Source: Pelagibacteraceae bacterium AG-313-A04 (GTDB lineage Bacteria; Pseudomonadota; Alphaproteobacteria; Pelagibacterales; Pelagibacteraceae). From it: a DNA stretch of 64,000 nucleotides. The notes beneath the pieces are model-generated. The model was not told where the DNA came from, ran no database searches, and worked only from the letters and a program-made list of their open reading frames with translations. The translations under genes and the position numbers were made by a program. The DNA is taken from NCBI GenBank assembly GCA_003284275.1, contig QBVU01000004.1, positions 1 to 64,000 of the forward strand, in the 5' to 3' direction. This document shows positions 1-8,606 of this stretch, one piece after another. Each line of letters starts with the position of its first letter. Positions within the stretch are counted from its first letter, which is position 1.

Positions 1-305
1 TGTCCGGCACAAATTGAGTTTAACTGTCTAAAATTTTTTATATCTTCTAAGGAAACACTTTTGTATCCACAAAGATAAAGCAAAGAGTAAAGCAACATCG
101 AACCATGACCAGCAGATAAAATAAATCTATCTCTGTTAATCCAATCAGGATTTTTTGGATTAAACCTCAGGTGGTATTTAAATAAAACAGTAGCAACATC
201 AGCCATCCCCATAGGCATTCCTGGATGACCTGAGTTTGCTTTTTGCACAGCGTCAATTGATAAAAATCTAATTGCGTTCGATAATTGATTAAATTTTACA
301 TTCAC
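1..305 (-). CDS. tkt: Transketolase, N-terminal part (cut by window edge)
   Basis: Thiamine-diphosphate enzyme of the pentose phosphate pathway that moves two-carbon ketol units between sugar phosphates in the cytoplasm. Translating the minus strand from a GTG at 305 gives about 101 residues. They include the family's N-terminal landmarks: an [20 protein letters not shown] stretch followed by GMADVA, a [11 protein letters not shown] stretch, and [16 protein letters not shown]. The GTG is the only plausible start close to the conserved region; no in-frame ATG lies nearby. The rest of the gene runs off the left edge. It diverges from the 363-1672 run, so the 306-362 gap must hold both promoters. 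The family call is secure; the exact start is less so. Confidence 0.95.
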   Translation of the reverse strand, partial: MNVKFNQLSNAIRFLSIDAVQKANSGHPGMPMGMADVATVLFKYHLRFNPKNPDWINRDRFILSAGHGSMLLYSLLYLCGYKSVSLEDIKNFRQLNSICAG

Positions 306-362
306 TTTTAATTACGTATATAGACTTAAACTAACTATATCAATATTATGGTATAAATCTTT

Positions 363-686
363 ATGAGTAGTTTTGAAAAGAAAGAACAAAATTTGAACCA
401 ACTTATTAATAAGTTAAATTTACTATCTTCAAGTTATTCACAGCCAAACAATGAAATAGAAAAAATTAGAACTGAAAAAAATGAGCTCGCAAATCAAAAA
501 AGGGAAATAGAAAAAAAAAATGAAGAGTTGATGCGGGAACATACATATTTAAAACAAAAAATAAAAAAACTACAACTAGAGATTAATAAACGGACTGAAT
601 TAGAGGACAAGTTTAACCAAGATATTGAAGAATTAAGTCAAGAAACCGAGAGTTTAGTTAACGAAATAGACAAATGGCAAATGTAA
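363..686 (+). CDS. Small coiled-coil protein upstream of zapA (DUF4164-like)
   Basis: A 107-residue protein that is almost entirely charged and helical: Lys/Glu/Gln/Asn-rich heptads run from about residue 5 to 100, with no membrane segment or signal peptide. It overlaps the start of zapA by 13 bases, implying translational coupling. In alphaproteobacteria a short coiled-coil protein of the DUF4164 type commonly sits directly before zapA, and size, position and composition agree. Low-complexity coiled coils are hard to assign by eye, so the family name is an inference. A role in division or Z-ring organisation is suggested only by its coupling to zapA. Confidence 0.75.
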   Translation: MSSFEKKEQNLNQLINKLNLLSSSYSQPNNEIEKIRTEKNELANQKREIEKKNEELMREHTYLKQKIKKLQLEINKRTELEDKFNQDIEELSQETESLVNEIDKWQM

Positions 687-1120
687 ATATTAAATTCAAT
701 AACAAGGACTATCTTTTATCTTGTGATGACGGGCAAGAAGAGTCTTTGAAAAAGTTAACAAAATTCTTAGATAAAAAATATAGTGAATTAAAAGATAAAC
801 TTGGAAATATTGGAGAGAATAAGCTTTTATTAATTACCACTATTCAATTAATTGATGAATACTTTGATTTAAAACAAAAAGTAACCAACCAGAAAAAAAA
901 ATTAGATGAAATTTCAAATAAATTTAAAGAAATAAAATTACTAGCAATAAAATATAAAGACGGAAAAGATATCGAAATTAAAAAACTTAATGATGAATTA
1001 GATAGCTTTAAAAAGACGATAGAAAAAAACAATTCTTTATATGAGTCAATGCTTGATAAAACTACACAATCATTGGAAAAAATAATCTCAAATACAGAGT
1101 CGCTGTCTAAAATACAGTAG
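674..1120 (+). CDS. zapA: Cell division protein ZapA
   Basis: ZapA binds FtsZ and promotes bundling of protofilaments at the division site. The N-terminal 70 residues show the ZapA fold: a short beta-rich start (VNIKFNNKDYLLSCDDGQEE), then helices with a LLITTIQLIDEYF core. After residue 70 comes a long coiled coil to the C-terminus at residue 148. That is longer than the ~100-110 residues of many ZapA proteins but normal for alphaproteobacterial versions with extended coiled coils. The start overlaps the upstream coiled-coil gene and the stop abuts fau directly, so there is no room for a 6S RNA gene, which often lies between zapA and fau in other bacteria. Confidence 0.85.
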   Translation: MANVNIKFNNKDYLLSCDDGQEESLKKLTKFLDKKYSELKDKLGNIGENKLLLITTIQLIDEYFDLKQKVTNQKKKLDEISNKFKEIKLLAIKYKDGKDIEIKKLNDELDSFKKTIEKNNSLYESMLDKTTQSLEKIISNTESLSKIQ

Positions 1121-1672
1121 ATGAAGCAAAAAAATAAATTAAGAAAAAAATATTTATATTTAAGAAAAAAAAAATATTATGATGTAGACAAAAGTTTTTT
1201 CTTACCTTTATCAAAATTAATTCGATCAAGATTTAAAAATAAACTTCTTAAATTAGCTTTATATTATCCGTCAAATTTTGAATTAAATGTTCTTAAAGTT
1301 TTAGAATTGAAATACTTTTCAACTCAAGACATCTTGCTTCCAGTAACTGAAAAAAATAATTCGATGAAGTTTTTTCCTTGGAAAAAAAATGATTTATTAT
1401 CTGTAAATGAATTTGGTATGCTTGAGCCTTTTAAAACGAGGGCCAAAATTCCAAATATAATGATAATACCAACACTAGCTTTTGATAAGGACAAATTTAG
1501 GCTAGGCTATGGAAGAGGTTACTACGATCGTTACTTAGATAAATATTTAAAACTATATAAAAATATTTTGACTATCGGTGTTGCTTTTTCTTTTCAAAAA
1601 TATCATAAGCTTCCCATTAATCAAACTGACGTAAAATTGGATTTTTTTTTAACAGAAAAAGGGATTTATTGA
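1121..1672 (+). CDS. fau: 5-formyltetrahydrofolate cyclo-ligase
   Basis: Converts 5-formyl-THF to 5,10-methenyl-THF using ATP, returning folate to the one-carbon pool. The 183-residue length is standard. The basic N-terminus (KLRKKYLYLRKKK) supplies the usual substrate-binding Lys/Arg, and the diagnostic C-terminal block RLGYGRGYYDRYL near residues 127-139 is intact. It starts at the base after the zapA stop, and its TGA overlaps the next ATG, so it is part of one operon. The zapA-fau pairing is conserved in many proteobacteria. The folate link recurs at folP in the same window. Confidence 0.93.
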   Translation: MKQKNKLRKKYLYLRKKKYYDVDKSFFLPLSKLIRSRFKNKLLKLALYYPSNFELNVLKVLELKYFSTQDILLPVTEKNNSMKFFPWKKNDLLSVNEFGMLEPFKTRAKIPNIMIIPTLAFDKDKFRLGYGRGYYDRYLDKYLKLYKNILTIGVAFSFQKYHKLPINQTDVKLDFFLTEKGIY

Positions 1673-2478
1673 TGAATTTATTAATTTTAGGTGATGTAAT
1701 GGGATCTTCAGGTAGAAAAGCTTTATTAAAAAAATTACCTGTTTTAATAAAGAGAAATAAAATTGACTTTGTGATTGTTAATGGAGAGAATGCCTCAGAT
1801 GATGGTAAAGGCATTACTCAAGAAATCACTAAAGAATTTTTTAAAATTGGCGTAGATGTTATCACATCGGGAAATCACATTTGGGATAAAAAAGATACAA
1901 CAAATTTTATTGAAAAAGAAAAAAGATTATTGAGACCAGCAAATCTTGTTAAAGGATCTCCAGGTAGAGGCTGTGAAATTTATTTGTCAAAAGATAAAAA
2001 ATATAAAATTGGAGTAATTAATCTTATGGGAAATGTTTTTATGAGAAAAACTGAAGATGTTTTTCAAAAAGCAAAAGAAATTTGTAGCAAGATGAAATTA
2101 AAAAAAGATATAGATTATTTAGTTGTTGATTTTCATGGCGAGATAACAAGTGAAAAAAACGCTGCAGGTCATTTTTTTGATGGTCTAGCAACATGCGTTG
2201 TAGGAACACATACTCATATTCCTACCGCTGACACTAGAGTCTTAGATGGAGGAACAGCATACCAAACCGATATAGGTATGTGTGGTGATTATAATTCTGT
2301 TATAGGGATGAATAAAGAAAATTCTATTAAAAGATTTCTTAAGGAAAAAGATGCAAAAAGTCATTTTCCCTCCGAGGGTGAAGCAACTTTGTCAGGCATT
2401 ATCGTCGAAGCTGACCCAGAAACTGGTTTAGCAAAAAAAGTTACAAGATTAATTCATGGAGGTAGCTTAGCAAATTAA
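1672..2478 (+). CDS. YmdB-family metallophosphoesterase
   Basis: Member of the TIGR00282/YmdB family of calcineurin-like phosphoesterases; the Bacillus homologue hydrolyses cyclic nucleotides in vitro. The 268-residue protein has the full metal-site series in order: GDVMGSSGR at the N-terminus, VNGENASDDGKG near 37, SGNHIWD near 67, DFHGEITSEKNAAG near 153, and GTHTHIPTADTR near 178. The ATG at 1672 overlaps the fau stop (TGATG). It lies between fau and yebC, an arrangement seen in other alphaproteobacteria. No physiological role can be inferred from the context. Confidence 0.9.
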   Translation: MNLLILGDVMGSSGRKALLKKLPVLIKRNKIDFVIVNGENASDDGKGITQEITKEFFKIGVDVITSGNHIWDKKDTTNFIEKEKRLLRPANLVKGSPGRGCEIYLSKDKKYKIGVINLMGNVFMRKTEDVFQKAKEICSKMKLKKDIDYLVVDFHGEITSEKNAAGHFFDGLATCVVGTHTHIPTADTRVLDGGTAYQTDIGMCGDYNSVIGMNKENSIKRFLKEKDAKSHFPSEGEATLSGIIVEADPETGLAKKVTRLIHGGSLAN

Positions 2479-2480
2479 TT

Positions 2481-3212
2481 ATGGCTGGACACTCACACTG
2501 GGCAGGAATAAAGCACAAAAAAGGTCGGGCCGATAAAGAGAGATCTAAAATTTTTTCAAAACTTTCCAGAGAAATAACAGTTGCAGCAAAATTAGGTGAT
2601 AAAGACCCAAATATGAACCCAAGATTAAGAACGGCTATCCAAGCTGCGAAACAAGCTAATATGCCTAAAGATAATATCTCAAGAGCAATTAGCAAATCAG
2701 AAATGAGTGATGATAAAAATTATGAAAGTTTAAGGTATGAAGGGTTTGGACCCTCAAACATTGCTTTAATAATTGAAACTTTAACTGATAACAAAAATAG
2801 ATCAGCTTCAAGTATTAGAACCATCTTACAAAAAAAGGGTGGGAGACTAGGTGAAACTGGTTCCACTTCACATATGTTTTTCAATTGTGGTGTTTTGCAT
2901 ATTAGTAAAGACAAAATAAAAGAAGAAGAAATATTTGAAATAGTAACTAACGCTGGCGCAAAAGATTGTTTAACATTAGATAATATTTTTGAAGTAGTAA
3001 CTCAAAAAGAGGATTTTTACAAAATAAAGACAGAGCTTGAAAAAAAAATAGATTCATTTGATTATTCTTCTATAGAATGGAGACCCTTTAATTATATCGA
3101 TTTAGACAAGAGTCAAAGCAATAACGCAGTAGAGGTTTTAACTTTACTAGAGGAATTAGATGATGTTCAAAGCATCTTTACAAATGCCAATTTAAAAAAC
3201 TTACATCAATGA
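2481..3212 (+). CDS. yebC: YebC/PmpR-family protein
   Basis: YebC-family proteins were long annotated as DNA-binding regulators; recent work on homologues links some of them to translation of difficult (e.g. proline-rich) sequences. The 243-residue sequence starts with the signature MAGHSHWAGIKHKKGRADKE and holds the family blocks NPRLRTAIQAAKQANMPKDN and a LRYEGFGPSNIALIIETLTD stretch. It starts two bases after the upstream stop and overlaps ruvC by four bases. The yebC-ruvC pairing is classic in proteobacteria. The family is certain; the molecular role is not settled. Confidence 0.95.
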   Translation: MAGHSHWAGIKHKKGRADKERSKIFSKLSREITVAAKLGDKDPNMNPRLRTAIQAAKQANMPKDNISRAISKSEMSDDKNYESLRYEGFGPSNIALIIETLTDNKNRSASSIRTILQKKGGRLGETGSTSHMFFNCGVLHISKDKIKEEEIFEIVTNAGAKDCLTLDNIFEVVTQKEDFYKIKTELEKKIDSFDYSSIEWRPFNYIDLDKSQSNNAVEVLTLLEELDDVQSIFTNANLKNLHQ

Positions 3213-3700
3213 AAATAATTGGAATAGATCCTGGTTTAAGTGGTGCAATAGCTATTTTAGAAAATAACAAAGTGTTAAATATTTTTGATATTCCAGTAAT
3301 GTCAGAAGGTAAAAAGAACAAGAGACAACTAAATAGTGCTCTTCTAGTTGATTTACTCAAAGAAAATATTAATCAAGAAGAGGAAGTAACTGTTGTTGTT
3401 GAGCAGGTGAACGCTATGCCAGGCCAAGGAGTTACTAGCATGTTCAATTTCGGTCAAACTTTTGGAGCATTAAAGGGTATCTGCGCAGCTTTAGAATTGC
3501 CTATCTTCTTCGTGAGGCCATCAAAGTGGAAAAAACATTTTGAATTAATTAATTCTTCTAAAGACGCAAGTCGCACTAAGGCTATAGAAATGTATCCAAA
3601 ATTATCTAGTCAACTCTCGAAAAAAAAAGACGTTAATAAATCTGATGCTATTTTGATAGCTAGATTCTACAGCGATACAAGGTTAATAGAGGAAAATTAA
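3209..3700 (+). CDS. ruvC: RuvC-like Holliday junction resolvase, divergent type
   Basis: RNase H-fold endonuclease expected to resolve Holliday junctions. The 163-residue length fits RuvC. Acidic residues sit in the right order: D7 in IGIDPGL, E65 in VVVEQV, and D141/D146 near the C-terminus. The middle is unlike classical RuvC: MPGQGVTSMFNFGQTFGALK followed by a PSKWKKHF motif resembles phage and organellar RuvC-like resolvases. The last acidic pair is spaced KDVNKSD rather than DxxD. It occupies the usual ruvC position after yebC, but ruvA and ruvB are not next to it; tolQ follows 57 bases later. The superfamily is sure; equivalence to E. coli RuvC is inferred. Confidence 0.8.
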   Translation: MKIIGIDPGLSGAIAILENNKVLNIFDIPVMSEGKKNKRQLNSALLVDLLKENINQEEEVTVVVEQVNAMPGQGVTSMFNFGQTFGALKGICAALELPIFFVRPSKWKKHFELINSSKDASRTKAIEMYPKLSSQLSKKKDVNKSDAILIARFYSDTRLIEEN

Positions 3701-3757
3701 ACCTAATTCGATTAATAGCGCCAAATTCATGACACATTCTAAAAGTAATTACCTTTT

Positions 3758-4438
3758 ATGGAACAAGATGTAGCTGCACAAGTTGTTGGTCTAGGCGGAG
3801 CAACAGATTTCTCATTATGGAAACTTTTTTTACGAGCTGACTGGGTTGTTAAATCAGTTATAATCTTACTAATAGCTTGCTCTATTTTTTCTTGGGCACT
3901 AATTTTTGATAAAATTAGATTGTTTAAGAATATTAATAAGTCAATTGAAGAGTTTGAAAAAAAATTTTGGAAAGCAAAGTCTGCTGAAAGTTTTAATAGC
4001 AGTTTGCCAGTTAAATCAGATGATCCTGCGATCTTAATTTTTAAATCAGCTATGGCTGAACTTTTAAAAACCAAGCGACAGTCATCCGCCATTCAATCAG
4101 CAAGGGTTGGTAGAATTCTAGAAATTAAAACGGATGATGAAATGAAAAAAGTAGAAAAAAATTTCACGTTTCTTGCAACGGTAGGATCTACAGCACCTTT
4201 TATCGGATTATTTGGAACAGTTTGGGGGATAATGAACTCTTTTCAGTCAATAGCAATTTCAAGAAATACGAGTTTAGCAATAGTCGCACCTGGAATAGCT
4301 GAAGCATTATTTGCAACAGCATTAGGCTTATTAGCGGCAATACCTGCTGTTGTAGCTTACAACAAATTTAACAACGATACACAAAGATACTTTTCAAAAA
4401 TAGATAACTTTTCTAAAAGATTTTTATCAATAATTTAG
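3758..4438 (+). CDS. tolQ: Tol-Pal system proton channel subunit TolQ
   Basis: Inner-membrane stator of the TolQRA motor, which uses the proton gradient to energise outer-membrane constriction during division. The 226-residue protein has three hydrophobic segments (about 28-48, 135-160 and 170-198). It carries the MotA/TolQ/ExbB signature in the second (TVGSTAPFIGLFGTVWGIMN) and the GIAEALFATALGLLAAIPAV stretch in the third. It begins the tolQ-tolR-tolA-tolB-pal-cpoB run. The ybgC thioesterase gene that precedes tolQ in enterobacteria is not here. The 3701-3757 gap is the likely promoter region, though no clear -35/-10 pair stands out. Confidence 0.95.
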   Translation: MEQDVAAQVVGLGGATDFSLWKLFLRADWVVKSVIILLIACSIFSWALIFDKIRLFKNINKSIEEFEKKFWKAKSAESFNSSLPVKSDDPAILIFKSAMAELLKTKRQSSAIQSARVGRILEIKTDDEMKKVEKNFTFLATVGSTAPFIGLFGTVWGIMNSFQSIAISRNTSLAIVAPGIAEALFATALGLLAAIPAVVAYNKFNNDTQRYFSKIDNFSKRFLSII

Positions 4439-4440
4439 CA

Positions 4441-4854
4441 ATGGCTTTTAATTTTAATCGCTCAAGAAAAGAACCCATGAGTGAAATAAATGTTACTCCA
4501 TTCGTGGATGTAATGTTAGTTTTATTGATAATTTTTATGGTTACAGCCCCATTATTGACCGTTGGTGTACAGGTAGATTTACCCGAGTCAGCCGCTGACT
4601 CTCTCCCAGATGATCAAGAACCTTTAACTGTTAGTATAAACTCAAAAGGTGAAATTTATATTCAAGAAATTCAAGTTAATTCGCAAAAACTGATACCAAA
4701 ATTGTTAGCAATCGCAAAAAATAGAACTGATACAAGAATTTACGTAAGAGGAGATAAAAACATTAACTATGGAAGAGTTTTGGAAGTAATGGGCACACTA
4801 TCTGGAGCAGGTTTTTCAAAGGTGGCTTTAATATCCGAGCCTTACAAGAACTAA
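4441..4854 (+). CDS. tolR: Tol-Pal system protein TolR
   Basis: ExbD/TolR-family partner of TolQ that lines the proton path and links it to TolA. At 137 residues it has one N-terminal membrane segment (about 21-42). The essential aspartate is D23 in the motif INVTPFVDVMLVLLIIFMVT. A periplasmic domain follows, with the usual IYVRGDKNINYG block. It starts two bases after the tolQ stop and is followed eight bases later by tolA, consistent with co-translation. Confidence 0.95.
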   Translation: MAFNFNRSRKEPMSEINVTPFVDVMLVLLIIFMVTAPLLTVGVQVDLPESAADSLPDDQEPLTVSINSKGEIYIQEIQVNSQKLIPKLLAIAKNRTDTRIYVRGDKNINYGRVLEVMGTLSGAGFSKVALISEPYKN

Positions 4855-4862
4855 AATGATAT

Positions 4863-5669
4863 ATGATAAGAAGTTTAATTTATTCATTAACCTTTCACTC
4901 GGTTGTAATTTTTTTAACTATTTTAAGTCTGCCTTTTATGCTTAGAGAGCCAATAGACTTGCCACCAATCGTATCTGTAGAGTTAATCCAAATTTCAGAT
5001 AAAACCAATATTCCTTACGCACCAAAAGCTAGAAAAATAATAGAAGAGAAAAAGAAAGAGGAAGAAAGACTTGTTTCGGAACAAGCTCCACCTACAGCGA
5101 AGGCTAAAGAGAAACCTGATAGAATTCCTCTTCCAGACGAAAAAAAAGAGGAAAAAAAAATTGTTAAAAAGAAACAAAATCCAGAAGAGGTTAAACCAGA
5201 AATAAGACAATCTTCTGAGTTTGAGAAAAAAGAAATTATTGATACAAATCAAATAGCAGCTTTAATTGATAAAGCCAAAGAGGAACAAGCAGTCAAAGAA
5301 AAAACAAAACAAAAAATCACGCAAAGTAGCCAAAAAAATTCATTTGCAACTGGATTAACTCTTTCAGAAGAGGACGCTTTAAGAGCGCAAATTTTTGGTT
5401 GTTGGAGTGTGCCTTTAGGTTTACCATACGATGAAGACCTACTGGTAAGAATTAAGCTTAAATTAAAGCAAGATGGCACAATTATGAAATCAGAAATTTT
5501 AGACCATCAAAGAATGAATAGACCAGGCCAAAAATTTTATAAAGTACTGGCTGAAAGCGCCTTAAGAGCTGTTAGACTTTGCCAGCCATTAAAAGTTCCA
5601 CCTACTGGCTACGATAAATGGAAAAATATACAATTAAACTTTAATCCAACAGAAATGCTAAAGGGATAA
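4863..5669 (+). CDS. tolA: TolA/TonB-like envelope-spanning protein
   Basis: TolA carries the force from TolQR across the periplasm to TolB and Pal. The 268-residue protein has an N-terminal anchor (about residues 4-26) followed by [12 protein letters not shown] long Lys/Glu-rich central region from about 55 to 165 should form an extended helix. A compact C-terminal domain (about 175-268) contains a [19 protein letters not shown] stretch and the [12 protein letters not shown] block typical of alphaproteobacterial TolA. It is shorter than E. coli TolA (421 residues), mostly in the helical spacer. Identification rests on both order and domain plan. Confidence 0.9.
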   Translation: MIRSLIYSLTFHSVVIFLTILSLPFMLREPIDLPPIVSVELIQISDKTNIPYAPKARKIIEEKKKEEERLVSEQAPPTAKAKEKPDRIPLPDEKKEEKKIVKKKQNPEEVKPEIRQSSEFEKKEIIDTNQIAALIDKAKEEQAVKEKTKQKITQSSQKNSFATGLTLSEEDALRAQIFGCWSVPLGLPYDEDLLVRIKLKLKQDGTIMKSEILDHQRMNRPGQKFYKVLAESALRAVRLCQPLKVPPTGYDKWKNIQLNFNPTEMLKG

Positions 5670-5670
5670 T

Positions 5671-7008
5671 ATGAAAAAATTATTAATATTATTTTTTTTT
5701 AAGATATTATTTATTAACAATGCTTTTGCATTAATCGAGGTAGATATCACAAGAGGTAATCTAGACCCTCTACCGATTGCAGTATCCCCGTTACACGTAG
5801 ATATTAAATCAGAAGCTTTTGACGGAATTAAAATTAAAGAATTAGGAGAAAATATATCTTCTATTGTTGAAAAAAATTTTAAAGCAACAGGATTATTCAA
5901 TCCACTAAAAAAAGAGGCTTTTGTTCAAAAACCAGATATCGCACATTTAAAACCTAGATTCGAAGACTGGAGATTAATCAAAGCTCAAGCCTTAGTCACT
6001 GGTAAATTATTAGTAAAAGATGGAAAATTAAAAGTCGAATTTAGACTTTGGGACCTTGCTGCCGCTAAGGAGATGACAGCTTTAGCGTTTACAACCACCC
6101 CTTCCAATTGGAGAAGAGTAGCACATATAATATCAGATAAAATTTATGAGAGATTAACCGGGGAAGAAGGCTACTTTGATACAAGAATAATTTTTGTTGC
6201 TGAAAGTGGCCCCAAAAATCAGAGAATAAAAAAATTAGCAATAATGGATCAGGATGGTGCTAATACTAAATATTTAACATTAGGAAATGAATTAGTTTTA
6301 ACCCCGAGATTTAATCCTACAAACCAAATGGTCACTTACATGTCATATTTTAGAAACATGCCAAGAGTTTATTTACTTGATATCGAAACTGGCACACAAG
6401 AAGTTGTTGGAAATTTTCCAGGAATGACTTTCGCTCCAAGATTTTCACCTGATGGTAAAAAAATAGTTATGAGTTTTGCAAAAGACGGTAATTCAGATAT
6501 ATATACTATGGATTTGGATACTCGAGTTGTAGAGAGAATAACCAATCATTCTTCGATCGATACTTCACCATCATTCTCACCAGATGGAAAATACATTGCA
6601 TTTAATTCTGATAGAAGCGGTTTACAGCAAATTTATGTAATGCGAAGCGACGGTAGTGGCGTTAAAAGAATAACTTTTGGAAATGGAATTTATGGTACAC
6701 CAGTTTGGTCTCCACGAGGAGATTTAATAGCATTTACAAAAATGCGAAAGGGGCGATTTTTTATAGGAGTAATGAGAATAGACGGCACTGGTGAGAGATT
6801 ATTGACAGAAAATTATTATCAAGAGGCGCCTTCGTGGTCGCCAAATGGGAGAGTATTAGTTTTTTACAGAGAGACTAAAGCTGGAACAAAAGGTGAGGGA
6901 TTTTCTGCTAAATTATGGTCTATTGATATTACAGGGTATAATGAGAGGAGACTAAATACAGAAACTGACGCTTCAGACCCATCTTGGTCCTCTCTATTAT
7001 CAAAATGA
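5671..7008 (+). CDS. tolB: Periplasmic Tol-Pal protein TolB
   Basis: TolB is a soluble periplasmic protein that binds Pal and TolA. The 445-residue precursor begins with a signal peptide (about 1-21, ending near FAL). Its N-terminal alpha/beta domain runs to about 165, and a beta-propeller follows. Propeller repeats are visible as recurring [40 protein letters not shown] and [11 protein letters not shown]. It starts one base after the tolA stop. Length and order match the family closely. Confidence 0.96.
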   Translation: MKKLLILFFFKILFINNAFALIEVDITRGNLDPLPIAVSPLHVDIKSEAFDGIKIKELGENISSIVEKNFKATGLFNPLKKEAFVQKPDIAHLKPRFEDWRLIKAQALVTGKLLVKDGKLKVEFRLWDLAAAKEMTALAFTTTPSNWRRVAHIISDKIYERLTGEEGYFDTRIIFVAESGPKNQRIKKLAIMDQDGANTKYLTLGNELVLTPRFNPTNQMVTYMSYFRNMPRVYLLDIETGTQEVVGNFPGMTFAPRFSPDGKKIVMSFAKDGNSDIYTMDLDTRVVERITNHSSIDTSPSFSPDGKYIAFNSDRSGLQQIYVMRSDGSGVKRITFGNGIYGTPVWSPRGDLIAFTKMRKGRFFIGVMRIDGTGERLLTENYYQEAPSWSPNGRVLVFYRETKAGTKGEGFSAKLWSIDITGYNERRLNTETDASDPSWSSLLSK

Positions 7009-7084
7009 TGAAGAATTATGTGTAATTTACACTTGAATAATATTCGATAATTTGAAATAAACCACAATAAACCCAGGGGAAAAA

Positions 7085-7561
7085 ATGATATTTAATAAGA
7101 ATTTAAAAAATATATTACTAGTAGTATTTACCACTTTAATTTTAAGTGCATGTTCTACTGCAAAAAAATCAGGAAATATTGACGGTGATGTTTACACTGG
7201 AAAGGAAACAGTTAAATTTTTAGCTTCAGGCGTTCCAGATAGAGTGTTTTTTGCAACTAACAAGTCTTCATTGACTACGGCTGCTAGAGAAACTTTAAGA
7301 AAGCAAGCAACTTATTTAAGAAAAAATAAAAGTCTTAATGTTACTATAGAGGGTCACGCAGACGAAAGAGGAACAAGAGAGTATAACTTAGCTTTAGGAG
7401 AAAGAAGAGCAAACGCAGCGAAAGATTATCTAATGACTTATGGAATTTCTGGAAAAAGAATTTCTGTAATTAGTTACGGTAAAGAAAAACCGGTTAATCC
7501 AGCTTCGACATCATTAGCTTGGTCTCAAAATAGAAGATCTGTAACAGTTAAAGTAAATTAA
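7085..7561 (+). CDS. pal: Peptidoglycan-associated lipoprotein Pal
   Basis: Outer-membrane lipoprotein that binds peptidoglycan and TolB. The 158-residue precursor has a lipobox LSAC with the lipidated cysteine at residue 23. It then has an OmpA-like domain with the peptidoglycan-binding signature VTIEGHADERGTREYNLALG and ERRANAAKDYL. An AGGGG-like ribosome site lies just before the start (about 7075-7079), stronger than at most genes here, as expected for an abundant lipoprotein. A good intrinsic terminator follows at 7578-7616, ending the tol transcript or attenuating it before cpoB. Confidence 0.96.
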   Translation: MIFNKNLKNILLVVFTTLILSACSTAKKSGNIDGDVYTGKETVKFLASGVPDRVFFATNKSSLTTAARETLRKQATYLRKNKSLNVTIEGHADERGTREYNLALGERRANAAKDYLMTYGISGKRISVISYGKEKPVNPASTSLAWSQNRRSVTVKVN

Positions 7562-7577
7562 TTTTTAATAAAATACT

Positions 7578-7616
7578 AAGACCCTTTAATAGTAATTATT
7601 GAAGGGTCTTTTTTTT
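7578..7616 (+). terminator. Intrinsic terminator after pal
   Basis: AAGACCCTTTAATA at 7578-7591 pairs with TATTGAAGGGTCTT at 7597-7610 (one T-G wobble), leaving a five-base loop. A run of eight Ts covers 7609-7616. This is the cleanest terminator in the left half of the window. It separates pal from cpoB, which starts 28 bases downstream. Confidence 0.92.
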
Positions 7617-7643
7617 GCCATTTTATCTATTTAATAAAGATTT

Positions 7644-8606
7644 ATGATAAGTTCAAAAAACTTTATAAGAAATATTATTTTTTTGTTACCACTGTTTTTT
7701 ACTAACTTTGCTTATGCTGAAAGAGAGGAAATTTACTTACAATCAATTTCTGATCAGATACAAGTTATAACAAAAGATCTTAAGACACTTGAAAAAGCTG
7801 TATACCAAAAATCTGATTTAACACCCTCATCAGTTTCAAAATCATTAAAATCAGATGGATTGAACGAAGATATAATGACTAAACATTTGTTAAAATTGAA
7901 TGAGATAGAAAATCAATTTAGAGAATTAACAAACAAATTTGAGGAAGTTAATTTTAAATTAGATAAATTATCAACTCGGGTAACAAAAATTCAATCTGAC
8001 AATCAATTACGATTTTCAGATTTAGAAAATGGAATAGTTTCTCCAACAGAGAAAAAAAAAGTTTCACTTCCAGGCTCAAATAAACCGCAAGATTTTGGGG
8101 CGGCGCCTGCTTATGAAACATCAAGTTTACCAAAAGAACAATCGATTAATTCTGTTGAAAGTGCTCAAACAGTAATCACTCAATCTCCTAAAGAGAGAGA
8201 GTCTTTGTTACCGAACAAAGTTCCGGAGGAACAATATGAATTTGCTGTGAGTTTTATGAAAGTGGGTGATTATGAAACTGCAGAATTTGCCTTAAAAGAA
8301 TTTATAGATAAAAATAAAGACCATGATTTAGCTGGAAGTGCTCAATATTGGTATGGCGAAACTTTTAGAATACGACAATTATACTCTGACGCTGCAACTG
8401 CTTATTTAGATGGATATCAAAACTACCCTAAGAGCAAGAAAGCTCCTGATAATCTTCTTAAACTTGGAATCACAATGGTTGAATTAGGAGAAAAAGATCA
8501 AGGGTGTAAAATGATTTCAGGGTTGAAAAAAGAATACCCAAAAGCTAGCAAGTCTGTGTTACAAAAAGCTCTATATGAGCAAAAAAAATTCAAATGTAAA
8601 TCTTAA
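7644..8606 (+). CDS. cpoB: Cell division coordinator CpoB (YbgF)
   Basis: CpoB coordinates peptidoglycan synthesis with Tol-driven outer-membrane constriction. The 320-residue precursor has a signal peptide (about 1-25, LLPLFFTNFAYA), a coiled coil at about 28-115, and a low-complexity linker. TPR repeats follow from about 185 to 310 (EEQYEFAVSFMKVGDYETAE, then AQYWYGETFRIRQLYSDAAT). Position directly after pal is the classical one. The 3' end overlaps tilS by 32 bases. Confidence 0.9.
   Translation: MISSKNFIRNIIFLLPLFFTNFAYAEREEIYLQSISDQIQVITKDLKTLEKAVYQKSDLTPSSVSKSLKSDGLNEDIMTKHLLKLNEIENQFRELTNKFEEVNFKLDKLSTRVTKIQSDNQLRFSDLENGIVSPTEKKKVSLPGSNKPQDFGAAPAYETSSLPKEQSINSVESAQTVITQSPKERESLLPNKVPEEQYEFAVSFMKVGDYETAEFALKEFIDKNKDHDLAGSAQYWYGETFRIRQLYSDAATAYLDGYQNYPKSKKAPDNLLKLGITMVELGEKDQGCKMISGLKKEYPKASKSVLQKALYEQKKFKCKS

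Noticed and set aside
1120-1121. 6S RNA between zapA and fau
   Set aside because: The two genes abut with no spacer, so the usual location is empty.
3729-3773. A 14-residue frame before tolQ
   Set aside because: Too short, with no distinctive content; it overlaps the tolQ start out of frame and is probably chance.
4995-5252. Phe-rich minus-strand frame opposite tolA
   Set aside because: It is the antisense reading of the Lys/Glu-rich TolA spacer; AAA/GAA codons give TTT/TTC on the other strand.
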